DNA from: Micromonospora foliorum
GTDB taxonomy: Bacteria > Actinomycetota > Actinomycetes > Mycobacteriales > Micromonosporaceae
Assembly (NCBI RefSeq): GCF_022229015.1
Contig: NZ_JAKKFF010000189.1
Coordinates: 1 to 64,000 of the forward strand
Direction of reading: 5' to 3'
DNA length: 64,000 nt
The notes below the pieces were generated by a model that did no database searches, had not been told where the DNA came from, and saw only the letters and a list, made by a program, of their open reading frames with translations. Made by a program: the position numbers and the translations under genes. This document shows, piece after piece, positions 15,511 through 24,359 of the stretch; the stretch's first letter is position 1; each line of letters opens with the position of its first letter.

Positions 15511-16257
15511 ATGACCATCGCACTCTGGCGGCGCCTGCTGGCCGAGTTTCTCGGGACCGCCCTGCTGGTCACCGCCGTGGTGGGCTCCGGCATCATGGCC
15601 ACCACTCTGTCCCCGCACGACGTCGGGTTGCAGTTACTGGAGAACTCGATCGCCACCGCGTTCGCCCTCGGCGCGCTGATCCTGATCTTCGGCCCGGTCT
15701 CCGGCGCGCACTTCAACCCGGTGGTCTCCGCGGCCGACTGGTTCCTCGGCCGCCGCGCCGGCACCGGCCTCACCGTCCGCGACCTCGGCGGCTACGTGGG
15801 CGCCCAGGTCGCCGGGGCGATCGCCGGGTCGGTGCTGGCGAATCTGATGTTCGACCTGGCCGCCGTGACCTGGTCGGGCAAGGACCGTGCCGCCGGCAAC
15901 CTGTGGCTCGGCGAGGTCGTCGCCACCACCGGCCTGATCCTGCTCGTCTTCGCCCTGGCACGCTCTGGCCGCGCCGCCGTGGCCCCGGCCGCCGTGGGCG
16001 CCTACATCGGAGCCGCGTACTGGTTCACCTCGTCCACGTCGTTCGCCAATCCGGCCGTGACGATCGGACGGGCGTTCACCGACACGTTCGCCGGCATCGC
16101 CCCCGTCTCGCTGCCCGGCTTCGTCATCGCCCAGATCGTCGGCCTCGCCGTCGGCATCGGCCTGCTGGCCGTGCTCTACCCCGACGCCGGGCAGGCCGCC
16201 GACCAGGTGGTCGTGCCCACCGACGAGCGCAACCCGGCCGCCGACCAGCGCTCATGA
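15511..16257 (+). CDS. aqpS: Aquaglyceroporin (MIP family), AqpS-like arsenite channel
   Basis: 248 aa with six membrane helices and two half-helices. The first pore motif is the variant HFNPVVS (NPV in place of NPA) and the second is canonical FANPAVT. Aquaglyceroporins conduct As(OH)3. In Sinorhizobium AqpS replaces the ArsB pump and lets arsenite flow out as ArsC makes it. Its place between two ArsC genes, and the absence of ArsB/Acr3, fits the same design. AGGAGAGAACC lies ahead of the ATG. Confidence 0.9.
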   Translation: MTIALWRRLLAEFLGTALLVTAVVGSGIMATTLSPHDVGLQLLENSIATAFALGALILIFGPVSGAHFNPVVSAADWFLGRRAGTGLTVRDLGGYVGAQVAGAIAGSVLANLMFDLAAVTWSGKDRAAGNLWLGEVVATTGLILLVFALARSGRAAVAPAAVGAYIGAAYWFTSSTSFANPAVTIGRAFTDTFAGIAPVSLPGFVIAQIVGLAVGIGLLAVLYPDAGQAADQVVVPTDERNPAADQRS

Positions 16258-16301
16258 CCGCAGCCCCGCGCACCCGAACCGCACTGCCAGAAAGGCTCCT
16301 G

Positions 16302-16709
16302 ATGTCCGACAAGCCCAGCGTCCTGTTTGTCTGCGTGCACAACGCCGGCCGGTCCCAGATGGCCGCCGGTTGGCTGCGCCACCTCGCCGGTGACACCGTC
16401 GAGGTCCGCTCCGCCGGCTCCGCCCCCGCCGACACCGTCAATCCCGCCGCCGTGCAGGCCATGCGGGAAGTCGGCATCGACATCACCGACCAGACCCCGA
16501 AACTGCTGGAGTACGCGACCGCGGAGTCGTCCGACGTCATCGTGACGATGGGGTGTGGGGACGCCTGCCCGGTCTTCCCCGGCAAGCGCTACGAGGACTG
16601 GAAGCTCGACGACCCCGCCGGCAAGGGCGTCGAGTCCGTGCGCCCGATCCGCGACGACATCCGCACCCGGGTGGAGAAGCTCCTCACCGAGCTGCGCCCG
16701 AGCGCCTGA
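16302..16709 (+). CDS. arsC: Arsenate reductase (low-molecular-weight phosphatase type)
   Basis: 135 aa, a stand-alone catalytic domain. The nucleophile is C11 in [31 protein letters not shown] and the helix [13 protein letters not shown] match the catalytic half of the 220-aa paralogue at 14793. It is likely mycothiol-dependent. AAAGG precedes the ATG at 16302. It sits fourth in the operon, 44 bases after aqpS. Confidence 0.93.
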   Translation: MSDKPSVLFVCVHNAGRSQMAAGWLRHLAGDTVEVRSAGSAPADTVNPAAVQAMREVGIDITDQTPKLLEYATAESSDVIVTMGCGDACPVFPGKRYEDWKLDDPAGKGVESVRPIRDDIRTRVEKLLTELRPSA

Positions 16710-16779
16710 CGCCACCCTCACCGCCGCCCGCCGGCCCAACAACCGGCGGGCGGTCCACCCCTGTGAGCAGGAGCCCTTC

Positions 16780-17709
16780 GTGTCCGACCCGCACCCGCTG
16801 ATCATCATCGGCTCCGGGCCCGCCGGCTACACCGCCGCCATCTATGCCGCCCGCGCCAACCTCACACCCCTGCTCATCGAAGGCGCCCAGTCCGGTGGCT
16901 CTCTGATGACCACCACCGAGGTGGAGAACTTTCCCGGCTTCGCCGACGGCATCACCGGCCCGGAGCTGATGGACAACCTGCGCAAGCAGGCCGACCGCTT
17001 CGGCGCCCAGTTCGTCACCGACGACGTCACCCGCGTCGACCTCACCGGCGACGTCAAGACCGTGTGGGTCGGCGAGCAGAGCTACCAGGCGCGGGCGGTC
17101 ATCCTCGCCACCGGGTCCGCGTGGCGGCCCCTCGGCGTGCCCGGCGAGACCGAACTGCTCGGCCACGGCGTCTCCTCCTGCGCCACCTGCGACGGGTTCT
17201 TCTTCCGCGACCAGGACATCGCCGTCATCGGCGGCGGTGACTCCGCGATGGAGGAAGCCACCTTCCTCACCCGCTTCGCCCGCAGCGTCACCATCATCCA
17301 CCGCCGCGACACCTTCCGTGCCAGCCGCATCATGGCCGACCGCGCCCTGACCAACGACAAGATCACCGTCGAGTGGAACACTTTGGTCGAGGAGATCCTC
17401 GGCCGCGACGGCGTCGTCGCCGGCGTTCGCGTCCGTGACGCCCACAGCGGCGCCGAGCGGGTCCTGGACGTCACCGGAGTGTTCGTCGCCATCGGCCACG
17501 ACCCCCGCAGTGACCTGTTCCGCGGCCAGATCAACCTGGACCCCGACGGGTACGTCACCGTCGCGGCCCCCAGCACCCGCACCAACCTGCCCGGCGTCTT
17601 CGCCGCCGGAGACCTCGTCGACCACACCTACCGCCAGGCCATCACCGCCGCCGGCACCGGCTGCGCCGCCGCCCTCGACGCCGAGCGCCACCTCGCCACC
17701 CTGCCCTAA
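16780..17709 (+). CDS. trxB: Thioredoxin-disulfide reductase-like flavoprotein
   Basis: 309 aa from a GTG preceded by AGGAG. FAD motif [20 protein letters not shown], redox pair SC134-AT-C137D, NADPH motif [14 protein letters not shown] and [15 protein letters not shown] are all present at the usual spacing and length of TrxB. It is the last gene of the ars operon. It probably supplies electrons to the ArsC proteins through thioredoxin or mycoredoxin, or to an unknown arsenical reductase. Whether it is the cell's main TrxB or an ars-dedicated copy cannot be told here. Confidence 0.93.
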   Translation: MSDPHPLIIIGSGPAGYTAAIYAARANLTPLLIEGAQSGGSLMTTTEVENFPGFADGITGPELMDNLRKQADRFGAQFVTDDVTRVDLTGDVKTVWVGEQSYQARAVILATGSAWRPLGVPGETELLGHGVSSCATCDGFFFRDQDIAVIGGGDSAMEEATFLTRFARSVTIIHRRDTFRASRIMADRALTNDKITVEWNTLVEEILGRDGVVAGVRVRDAHSGAERVLDVTGVFVAIGHDPRSDLFRGQINLDPDGYVTVAAPSTRTNLPGVFAAGDLVDHTYRQAITAAGTGCAAALDAERHLATLP

Positions 17710-17762
17710 CCAGCACCGGCCGCCACCCTCGCCAGAACACAGGTGGCGGGTTCCTGCAGGGG

Positions 17763-18803
17763 TTATCCGGCGAGTCGGGCGGTGATGTCGGCGACCGTGG
17801 CCTTGGCCGTGCGCCCCGCGCCCACCAGCGTCGCCGACGCCGACCCGGTCCAGTCGCCGTACCCCAACAGATACAGACGGGGCTCGTCCACCGACCTCGT
17901 ACCGTCGGTGGGCGCCACACCCTGCCGCCACCCGGGCAGCAGCGGCGCGAGGTGGGCGAGCTCCGGGCGGAACCCGGTGCACCAGATGACCGCGTCACAC
18001 GGCTGTCCGGTGCCGTCGGCCCACCACACGCCGTGCGCGTCCAGGCGGGCGAACATCGTGCGGGCATGCAGCACGCCGCGCTCACGGGCGTCGCGGACGC
18101 TGGGCACCATCACGATGTCCCCCAGGTCACTCACCCCACCCGCGGCGCCGGCGGCTGTGCGGGTGGCCACATCGAACAGCACCCGCCCGTCGACGTCGTC
18201 CGGCATGAACCGTGGCGGGCGCCGGGTGACCCAGGTGACCTCGGCGACCCGCGACACATCGGCCAGGATCTGCGCCCCTGAGTTGCCCCCACCGACGATG
18301 ACGACCCGCTGCCCGCGGAACTCCAGCGGCGAGGCGTAGTCCACGGTGTGCAACTGCCGGCCACCGAACTCCTCCCGACCGGGGACGTCCGGCAGGTACG
18401 GGCACTGCCACGTCCCGGTCGCGGAGATGACGTACCGGGCCGACCAGGTGCCGGCGTCGGTCTGCACCGCCAAGCGCTCACCCGCCGGCCGCACCTCCCG
18501 CACCCGGACCGGGCGACGCACCGCGAGGTCGTAGCGCTGCTCGTAGGTTCGCAGGTAATCCACGACGTGCCCGGCGCTCGGGAACTCCTCACCGTCCTGA
18601 CTTGGCATCCCCCACCCCGGCAGCGGGCTGTACGGCGCCGGAGAGAACAACCGCAACGAGTCCCAACCATGCCGCCACGCGCCACCCGGCTGCGACTGGG
18701 CGTCGAGGATGACGTAATCCAGGCCAGCACGGCGCAGGTAGTAGCCCGCCGCCAGGCCCGCCTGCCCACCCCCGACGACCACCACATCACACGATCCGGG
18801 CAC
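17763..18803 (-). CDS. arsO: ArsO-like FAD/NAD(P)H oxidoreductase, second copy
   Basis: 346 aa from a GTG at 18803 preceded by GGAGGAGG. FAD motif VVVVGGGQAGLAAGYYLRRAG, SLRLFSPAPYSPLPGW, NADPH motif VVIVGGGNSGAQILADV and the CTGFRPELAHL motif are present. It resembles the protein at 11302-12411 in order and motifs. It is divergent from arsR-5, with an inverted repeat at the arsR-5 start. Taken with the neighbours it likely oxidises an arsenical, by family analogy only. Confidence 0.85.
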   Translation of the reverse strand: MPGSCDVVVVGGGQAGLAAGYYLRRAGLDYVILDAQSQPGGAWRHGWDSLRLFSPAPYSPLPGWGMPSQDGEEFPSAGHVVDYLRTYEQRYDLAVRRPVRVREVRPAGERLAVQTDAGTWSARYVISATGTWQCPYLPDVPGREEFGGRQLHTVDYASPLEFRGQRVVIVGGGNSGAQILADVSRVAEVTWVTRRPPRFMPDDVDGRVLFDVATRTAAGAAGGVSDLGDIVMVPSVRDARERGVLHARTMFARLDAHGVWWADGTGQPCDAVIWCTGFRPELAHLAPLLPGWRQGVAPTDGTRSVDEPRLYLLGYGDWTGSASATLVGAGRTAKATVADITARLAG

Positions 18804-18921
18804 CCCAACACCTCCTCCGCCACCCAGATCATCATGCCGAGACGACCCGAACGGATGCGGGAAGCCCCCAACCGAGAACCTCACCGTGATCAAGGCCTCG
18901 TTACACCGCTCTAGCCGCGGT

Positions 18922-18932
18922 GTTGCTGCAAC
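18922..18932. promoter_or_regulatory. Inverted repeat at the start of arsR-5
   Basis: GTTGC-T-GCAAC ends 2 bases before the ATG at 18934, in the arsO/arsR divergent gap. It is a candidate operator, and its position suggests a leaderless or short-leadered arsR-5 transcript. Confidence 0.45.
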
Positions 18933-18933
18933 G

Positions 18934-19305
18934 ATGCAGAACGTGGGAACTGCGGAAACGATGACGCCTGCCATCTCGCCACTTGCGGGCGAACCGATCA
19001 AGCGTGCCGACGCCGAGCGGCTCGCCGCAGTGCTGAAGGCATTCGCCGACCCGGCCCGGCTACGACTGCTCAGCCTGATCCAGTCGTCTCCCGAGGGCGA
19101 GGCGTCCGTCAGCGACCTCACCGCGCCGCTCGGGCTCTCCCAGCCGACTGTGAGTCATCACCTGCGGATCCTCACCGAGGCCGGCCTGCTCGAGCGCGAC
19201 AAGCGCGGAGTCTGGGCGTACTACCGGCTGATGCCGTCCGCGATCGCCGCGATCGCTGAGCTGCTGACGCCGCCCCGCAAACGCGCGACGAAGAAGACCC
19301 GCTGA
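18934..19305 (+). CDS. arsR: ArsR-family regulator lacking the CxC site (ArsR-5)
   Basis: 123 aa from the ATG at 18934; an ATG at 18961 (MTPAISPLAGEP) is an alternative start. The winged helix reads VLKAFADPARLRLLSLI, SVSDLTAPLGLSQPTVSHHLRIL and GVWAYYRL. At the position of the classical sensor ELCVCDL the sequence is EASVSDL, so both Cys are replaced by Ser. No other Cys is present, so this protein cannot sense As(III) the usual way. The basic tail KRATKKTR ends the protein. Confidence 0.9.
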   Translation: MQNVGTAETMTPAISPLAGEPIKRADAERLAAVLKAFADPARLRLLSLIQSSPEGEASVSDLTAPLGLSQPTVSHHLRILTEAGLLERDKRGVWAYYRLMPSAIAAIAELLTPPRKRATKKTR

Positions 19306-19486
19306 ACGTCGCCGTCGAAGACGGCGACCACGTCGGCTGACCGGCCTGAACCCGACACACCGTCATCGACCCACGGCAGGGCGTTCGCCGCACGTGCACA
19401 TCGAGACTTCAAACCCTGCGGCTGTCACCGGCTACCACAGCCTCGGCCGGACAACGGCCTCCCCACCCCAGGCGCCCCGGGCTGTG

Positions 19487-19897
19487 TCACGACACGCGGC
19501 GGACCTCATCCGGCCCGAACCGCGAAACGAAGAGCCGGCCGAGGTCCTGCCAGTCCTGGACCGAAGCCCGTTCATCGGCGTGCAGCTCAAGACACTCGTC
19601 AACGGTCCAGTCCTCGTAGGTGACATACGGCTCGCACCACCGCCCGCTGCGCCACGCCGCGCGGGTGCCCTGGTGCCCTTCGGACCTGCTCATGCCGATC
19701 CAGAACAGATTCCCCGGATCGCTCCGGGGGCCAGCGAGACTCGAAAACTGTGTCGCCGGTGCCCACCTGCGCCAGGCGTGGTTGAACCCAAGCTCCAGAT
19801 TCAGTTTGGCGCTGGACACCGCTTCCACGCCCTGCGCGAGCACACCTAGCGCCATCCCCTCGACCACATGCTTCACCTGCTGGTCCTTCGTCGGCAT
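19487..19897 (-). CDS. Hypothetical protein
   Basis: 136 aa starting MPTKDQQVKHVVEGMALGVL. Features are an N-terminal helical part, aromatic- and Trp-rich middle (FNHAWRRWAPATQF, FWIGMSRSEG, WRSGRWCEPYVTYEDWTVDECLELH) and an acidic/basic end. The composition is that of a folded cytosolic protein rather than a shadow frame. No family recognised. It lies between the ars region and the second integrase. The flanks 19306-19486 and 19898-20024 hold nothing else I can support. Confidence 0.5.
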   Translation of the reverse strand: MPTKDQQVKHVVEGMALGVLAQGVEAVSSAKLNLELGFNHAWRRWAPATQFSSLAGPRSDPGNLFWIGMSRSEGHQGTRAAWRSGRWCEPYVTYEDWTVDECLELHADERASVQDWQDLGRLFVSRFGPDEVRRVS

Positions 19898-20024
19898 GCG
19901 CCGATGCTACGACGCGCCGCCAAAGGCACCCTTCCCCGCGACGACCGCCAACGGACCCCGGACGGCAGGCGACGGCGATACTCGCCTGTCGCCACGCCGC
20001 CCGGAACTCCACCGACGACACGTC

Positions 20025-21479
20025 TCAGCGGGATCCGCGCGCCCGTCCGGTCCGCCGGCCTGCCGAGGACCGAAGCGTGGCGCCTCCTGGGGCCGAGGAC
20101 GGCTTCCACCGAGGGCGGCAGGCAGGCGCCCCGGTCGGCCGCGCCTCGGCGGGGCGTTCCTGCGGTGGCTTCGGATGGTGGCTGAGCTGGCGCCGGATCT
20201 CCTCCCCAGGTTTGGCAGCGTCAAGGACCAGACGCGCGGTGGCTTCCGCGGCCTCACGCTGAGACTCGGGCAGGACGCTGGTGTAGATGTCCGCGGTCAG
20301 TTGGATGGTGGCGTGCCCGAGCTGGTCCTGCACCGCTTTGAGGTCGGCGCCGGCCTCCCGCGCCAGGGTCGCCGCCCCGTGGCGCAGGTCGTGCAGCCGA
20401 ATCGGCGGCAGCCCAGCCCGATCGACCAACAGCCGCATCCGCTGGGTGAGATAGCCCGGGTGGATCGGCATCCCGTCGGGTCCGGTGAACACGTAACCGC
20501 TGTCATGCCACACCTTCCCGGCCGTGGCCCGCAGGTCGCGCCGCTGGGTTTGCCGCTCGCGGTGCTGACGCAACACCCGCACCGTGTGCTGGTCCATGGC
20601 CACGCTGCGGCGGCTGGTCGCGGACTTCGGTGGCCCCTCGTGCACGTCGTAGCCGGCGGTGGTGCGCTGCCGCACCACCGACAACTGGCCCGCGTGCAGG
20701 TCGACCTCGCTCCACCGCAGGCCGGCGGCCTCACCGCGGCGCAGACCCCGCAGGGCGATCAGCCACCACAGGGCGAACAAGCCGTCGTCGCGGACATAGT
20801 CCAGGAAAGCGGCCAGTTGTGTGGGTGTCCACACCGCGACGGTGGGCCGCTCACCAGTGGCCCTCCATTCGGCGACGCGGGCCTCGGTCCACACCTGGGC
20901 CTGTGGACGAGGGCGCGAAGGTAGCTCCAGGTGGCGGGCCGGATTGGTGACGAGCAGGCCCTCGCGCACCGCGCCGGTCAGCGCCGCCCGCAGCGTCGTG
21001 TGGATGTGCTGCAACGTGCAGGCGCTCTGCAGTTGCCCGGACCGGTTGCGGGTGGCCGCGATCTGGGCGAACGCCGCGGCGAGCTGCCGTGAGCTCAGGT
21101 CACCGAGGATCAGCTGGCCGATGTGCGGGATGAGGAACCGCTCGACGTCGTGGCTGTAGTGCATTCGCGTCGTCGGCCGGATCCGGGTCCTCGTCGACAG
21201 CCAGTACCGCAACCAGCGGGTGACCGTCCAGGACCGGCCGGCCTGCTCCTCCCGGGACAACGCCAGCAACTCGTCGCGCGCTGTGCGCGCCGCCGCCTCC
21301 GATGGGTAGCCACCCCGGCGGATCCGCTCGGTCTGCCCGAGCAGATTGCGGGTTGAGCAGTGGAAGTACCAGCTGCCGTGAGCGCGTTGCGTCAGCTGCG
21401 GACAGGACGCGCCGCGCCGCCGGCCCGTCTCCGGGTCCACACACCGGCACCGCTTCACGATGACACCCTGACTGTTCAT
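20025..21479 (-). CDS. int: Tyrosine recombinase / integrase, second copy
   Basis: 484 aa starting MNSQGVIVKRCRCVDPETG. It has the same architecture as the attL-proximal integrase, with many shared stretches (TRWLRYWLSTRT, HLELPS, FALWWLIALRGLRRGEA). Catalytic residues are intact: Arg in LRGLRRGE, HDLRHG, LGHAT and Tyr in TADIYTS. The C-terminal 60 residues are basic and unrelated to copy 1. No tRNA fragment or repeat of the tRNA-Arg site is visible next to it. It probably entered with a second element that now forms the right half of the island. Confidence 0.94.
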   Translation of the reverse strand: MNSQGVIVKRCRCVDPETGRRRGASCPQLTQRAHGSWYFHCSTRNLLGQTERIRRGGYPSEAAARTARDELLALSREEQAGRSWTVTRWLRYWLSTRTRIRPTTRMHYSHDVERFLIPHIGQLILGDLSSRQLAAAFAQIAATRNRSGQLQSACTLQHIHTTLRAALTGAVREGLLVTNPARHLELPSRPRPQAQVWTEARVAEWRATGERPTVAVWTPTQLAAFLDYVRDDGLFALWWLIALRGLRRGEAAGLRWSEVDLHAGQLSVVRQRTTAGYDVHEGPPKSATSRRSVAMDQHTVRVLRQHRERQTQRRDLRATAGKVWHDSGYVFTGPDGMPIHPGYLTQRMRLLVDRAGLPPIRLHDLRHGAATLAREAGADLKAVQDQLGHATIQLTADIYTSVLPESQREAAEATARLVLDAAKPGEEIRRQLSHHPKPPQERPAEARPTGAPACRPRWKPSSAPGGATLRSSAGRRTGRARGSR

Positions 21480-21695
21480 GATCCCCCCTCGACCTGGTAG
21501 GGATTCATCGTCGCCATGCCCGAGAGTGCATCGGCCGGCTTTAGCGATATTTATTCGCCATTCGTGGGGTAGGGGCGGTATAGGATTTATGCGGTTTGCA
21601 TTCCGACATGATCACGTCTCGTCAGTCAGTTGAGTGTCGATCTTTAAGACACGCGGATGATGTCGTAGGAGCGACCGGACCGGCACACTGCGTGC
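21480..21695. promoter_or_regulatory. AT-richer divergent intergenic region
   Basis: It lies between the integrase and the GNAT-PIN gene and is clearly lower in GC than its surroundings. It contains the inverted repeats GCGA-N7-TCGC (around tatttat) and TGTC-N10-GACA (around atctttaa). Promoters for both directions probably lie here; no unique boxes can be assigned. Confidence 0.4.
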
Positions 21696-23747
21696 ATGTC
21701 GACTTCGACCTCGCCCAGACCTATCCAGCTAGAGACGGTGCGACCTGACGACAACGACGCGATCACGCAGGCCTTCGAGCTCGGCTGCCAATTCAAGGCT
21801 CGACTCGGTATGCAGATGCGGGGGGCCTATGAGCAAGCGGCCGGGGACGGGCACCTGCTGGTAGTCAAACAAGACGGCAGAGTGATCGGGTTCGCGCTCT
21901 ACGGAACTGCCTACCAGCGAGTCCGTCTCGCCTATCTGTGCGTGAGCACGGAGCACCGCCGCGGCGGAATCGCCACCATGCTCGTGGAGCACCTCTCGGC
22001 GAAGCATCACGATCTGGCCGGCATCAGCGTCAAGTGCCGCCAGGACTACGGGATCGACAAACTGTGGATCGATCTTGGATTTCACAAGAGATCACAGGTG
22101 CGGGGGCGAAGCCACACCGGCCACCTTCTCGACGTCTGGTGGCATGACCACGGGCACCCAGATTTGTTCTCCCGGCAGGATCCGCCTCTGCTGCGAGCCG
22201 CCCTGGACAACAACATCATCCGTGACCTGGGACCGGCCCAAAGCCGACCAGGCGCCAGCGAATCGCTGTCACTGCTCGCCGACCACCTCACCGACCAACT
22301 CGAATTGGTGGTCACCGCCTCGGTCCGCCGTGAGATCTCCGACCTGGATCCCGGCGCGACAAGAGACGCCTGCGAGGAGGTAATGAGCAGATGCACACCT
22401 GCGGCGCCTGCCTCACAAGCCGTCAAAGCCGCCCAGAAGTTTCTCCTGGACCGCGTCGACGCGGAGCACAGTCCGTATCCCGCTGGGCGACGCGATGAAT
22501 ACGACCTACGCCACGTCGCCTCGGCCGTGGCGGCGAAGGTCGGCGTCTTCGTCACGCACGACGCTCGACTAATCAGCGTCCTGAGGAAGCCAGCCCGAGC
22601 CCTGGGGCTGCGCATCCTCGAGCCCGCCGATGTCGTCGTGCACCTCGACGAACTGACACGAGCCGAGGCATACCAACCCGTTGCGTTGCTCGGCACCGGC
22701 TACCAGCTCAAGGCCCTGGGATCGGAGCAAGACCAGGCGGTCGAGCACCTGGCCGCGACGGTCAGCGGCGAAAGCCGCAAGGACTTCCTCCGCCACATTC
22801 ATGCCCTCGCCGTCGCGCGCACCCAGCGTCGTGCCGTGATCACCCCAGACGGGGACATCGCCGCCCTATATGTGACCGGCCAGCAGGGCTTCGCGCTCAC
22901 GGTGCCGCTGCTGCGCGTGGCCAACCGGCCCCTGGCCGACACCATGGCTCGTCAACTGTTGCTGATCCTGCGCAACCACTGCCGCGCCAGCAAGCTCGCC
23001 GCGATCGTGGTCGATGACCCTCATATGTCACCTGGGACGCAACGCGCACTGCTCGACGACGGCTTCCAGCAAATCAACGGCAGATGGATAGCATTCGTGA
23101 TCGACACCTGCGGCACGGCAGCCGACGTCGAACGGGACGCCAGCGCGGTAGCGCGCCATCTCGACTTACCCGAGCCAACCCCGTTAAGATCCACTATGCC
23201 CGCCGCTGTCGTCGCTCAACTCGAGCGCAACTGGTGGCCAGCGAAAATCATCGACACCGCGCTGCCCACCTACGTCGTGTCGATCCAGCAGCGGTGGTCC
23301 AACCAGCTGTTTGGCGTACCCACACCACTATGGCGCGAAGACCTCGGCCTCAGCCGCGAACACGTCTACTACCGCGCCGCCACAGGCGGCCCCGCCGCAC
23401 CCGCCCGCATCCTGTGGTACATGAGCGGCAACACGCCAGCCGCACCCGGCATCATCGGCTGCTCCCAGCTAGAGCTGGATGTCATCGGCACACCAGCAGA
23501 CCTGCACGACCGCTTCCAACACCTCGGCGTCTGGGAACTGTCGCAAATCCAAGGCACCGGGGGAAGCCAACGACGCCAAGCCCTGCGCGTCACCAACACC
23601 GAGATATTCCCTCACCCCATACCGCTACCGCGGCTGAAGGCCCTCAGCGGACCACGAACGGGCCTGCTCTACCCGCTATCACCACGCAAGATCGAACCTG
23701 AATTGTTCGCTCAACTTTACCGGGAAGGCTTCGATCAGGATGCGTGA
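21696..23747 (+). CDS. Multidomain GNAT - PIN nuclease - PUA/ASCH-like protein
   Basis: 683 aa. Residues 10-150 are a GNAT domain (acetyl-CoA loop HRRGGIATMLVEHL from about 87; LWIDLGFHKRS). Residues 165-320 look like a PIN ribonuclease: D171 in ALDNNIIRDL, Glu in SVRREI, Asp in DEYDLRHVA and D289 in VTHDARL give the four acidic positions. A second GNAT-like part follows (RALLDDGFQQINGRWIAF). The C-terminus (RILWYMSGN, GIIGCSQLELDVIGTPADLH, FPHPIPLPRL) resembles PUA/EVE/ASCH-type modules. It overlaps the ASCH gene by 8 bases. Acetylation, RNA cleavage and modified-base recognition in one chain suggest an RNA-targeting toxin or defence protein (inference). Confidence 0.75.
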   Translation: MSTSTSPRPIQLETVRPDDNDAITQAFELGCQFKARLGMQMRGAYEQAAGDGHLLVVKQDGRVIGFALYGTAYQRVRLAYLCVSTEHRRGGIATMLVEHLSAKHHDLAGISVKCRQDYGIDKLWIDLGFHKRSQVRGRSHTGHLLDVWWHDHGHPDLFSRQDPPLLRAALDNNIIRDLGPAQSRPGASESLSLLADHLTDQLELVVTASVRREISDLDPGATRDACEEVMSRCTPAAPASQAVKAAQKFLLDRVDAEHSPYPAGRRDEYDLRHVASAVAAKVGVFVTHDARLISVLRKPARALGLRILEPADVVVHLDELTRAEAYQPVALLGTGYQLKALGSEQDQAVEHLAATVSGESRKDFLRHIHALAVARTQRRAVITPDGDIAALYVTGQQGFALTVPLLRVANRPLADTMARQLLLILRNHCRASKLAAIVVDDPHMSPGTQRALLDDGFQQINGRWIAFVIDTCGTAADVERDASAVARHLDLPEPTPLRSTMPAAVVAQLERNWWPAKIIDTALPTYVVSIQQRWSNQLFGVPTPLWREDLGLSREHVYYRAATGGPAAPARILWYMSGNTPAAPGIIGCSQLELDVIGTPADLHDRFQHLGVWELSQIQGTGGSQRRQALRVTNTEIFPHPIPLPRLKALSGPRTGLLYPLSPRKIEPELFAQLYREGFDQDA

Positions 23748-24180
23748 AGAGCCACCAGCCTTACTGCTGTCCGTTCGGCCGCGGTTCGCCGAAGCAATCC
23801 TCTCAGGACAAAAAACAGTCGAGGTGCGTCGCCGCAGGGTCGCCGCCCGTGAGGGCTCTCCTGTGGTTCTGTACGCCAGCTCGCCGGTGATGGCCGTCGT
23901 GGGAACCGCGCAGCTTGAACGGTCCGAGACGCTCAGCGTGCAGGACGCCTGGAGCAGCCATGGACACGCGATGGGCATCAACCGACGCGAGTTCGATGAC
24001 TACCTGGCTGGGACTGAGACAGCCTGCCTGCTCTTCCTGGCCAAGGCATCACCCTTGGGCGCCCCCCTGCCACTAAACGATCTGAGAAGCAGTCGAGCGT
24101 TCCATCCACCGCAGAGCTACCGATACGTGGCCGAATCTGACCCGACTGCTATCCGGCAACTCGCGGCCCAGTGGGCGTAA
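23740..24180 (+). CDS. ASCH-domain protein
   Basis: 146 aa. The N-terminal LLLSVRPRFAEAILSGQKTVEVRRRRV is the typical ASCH opening: a conserved start strand, G-x-K, and a basic R-run. VVLYASSPVMAVVGTAQL follows. ASCH domains are PUA-like folds that bind RNA or modified nucleotides, and some are nucleases or amidohydrolases. The ATG lies inside the last codons of the GNAT-PIN gene, so the two products are made together. The protein is a plausible partner or antitoxin-like regulator of that protein; this is not shown by sequence. The gap 24181-24359 holds nothing evident. Confidence 0.8.
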   Translation: MREEPPALLLSVRPRFAEAILSGQKTVEVRRRRVAAREGSPVVLYASSPVMAVVGTAQLERSETLSVQDAWSSHGHAMGINRREFDDYLAGTETACLLFLAKASPLGAPLPLNDLRSSRAFHPPQSYRYVAESDPTAIRQLAAQWA

Positions 24181-24359
24181 GTTGATCTACCGGGGGGTTA
24201 CGTAGGAATGCTGAACGGCGAGGACGGCACCCGCGGACGCGGTATCAAGCAGGGGTCACCAAGGTGTTGTTTCCGGGCTTGATGCGACAGGTTAGCAGCG
24301 GGTGATCGGTACCCGGCACAGTCGGGGCCGTCGGCAAGTCGCGGCGAGGGAAGGCCGAT

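Noticed and set aside
19306..20024. Attachment site of the second integrase
   Set aside because: No tRNA-like sequence and no repeat of the tRNA-Arg site seen here; nothing to support a call.
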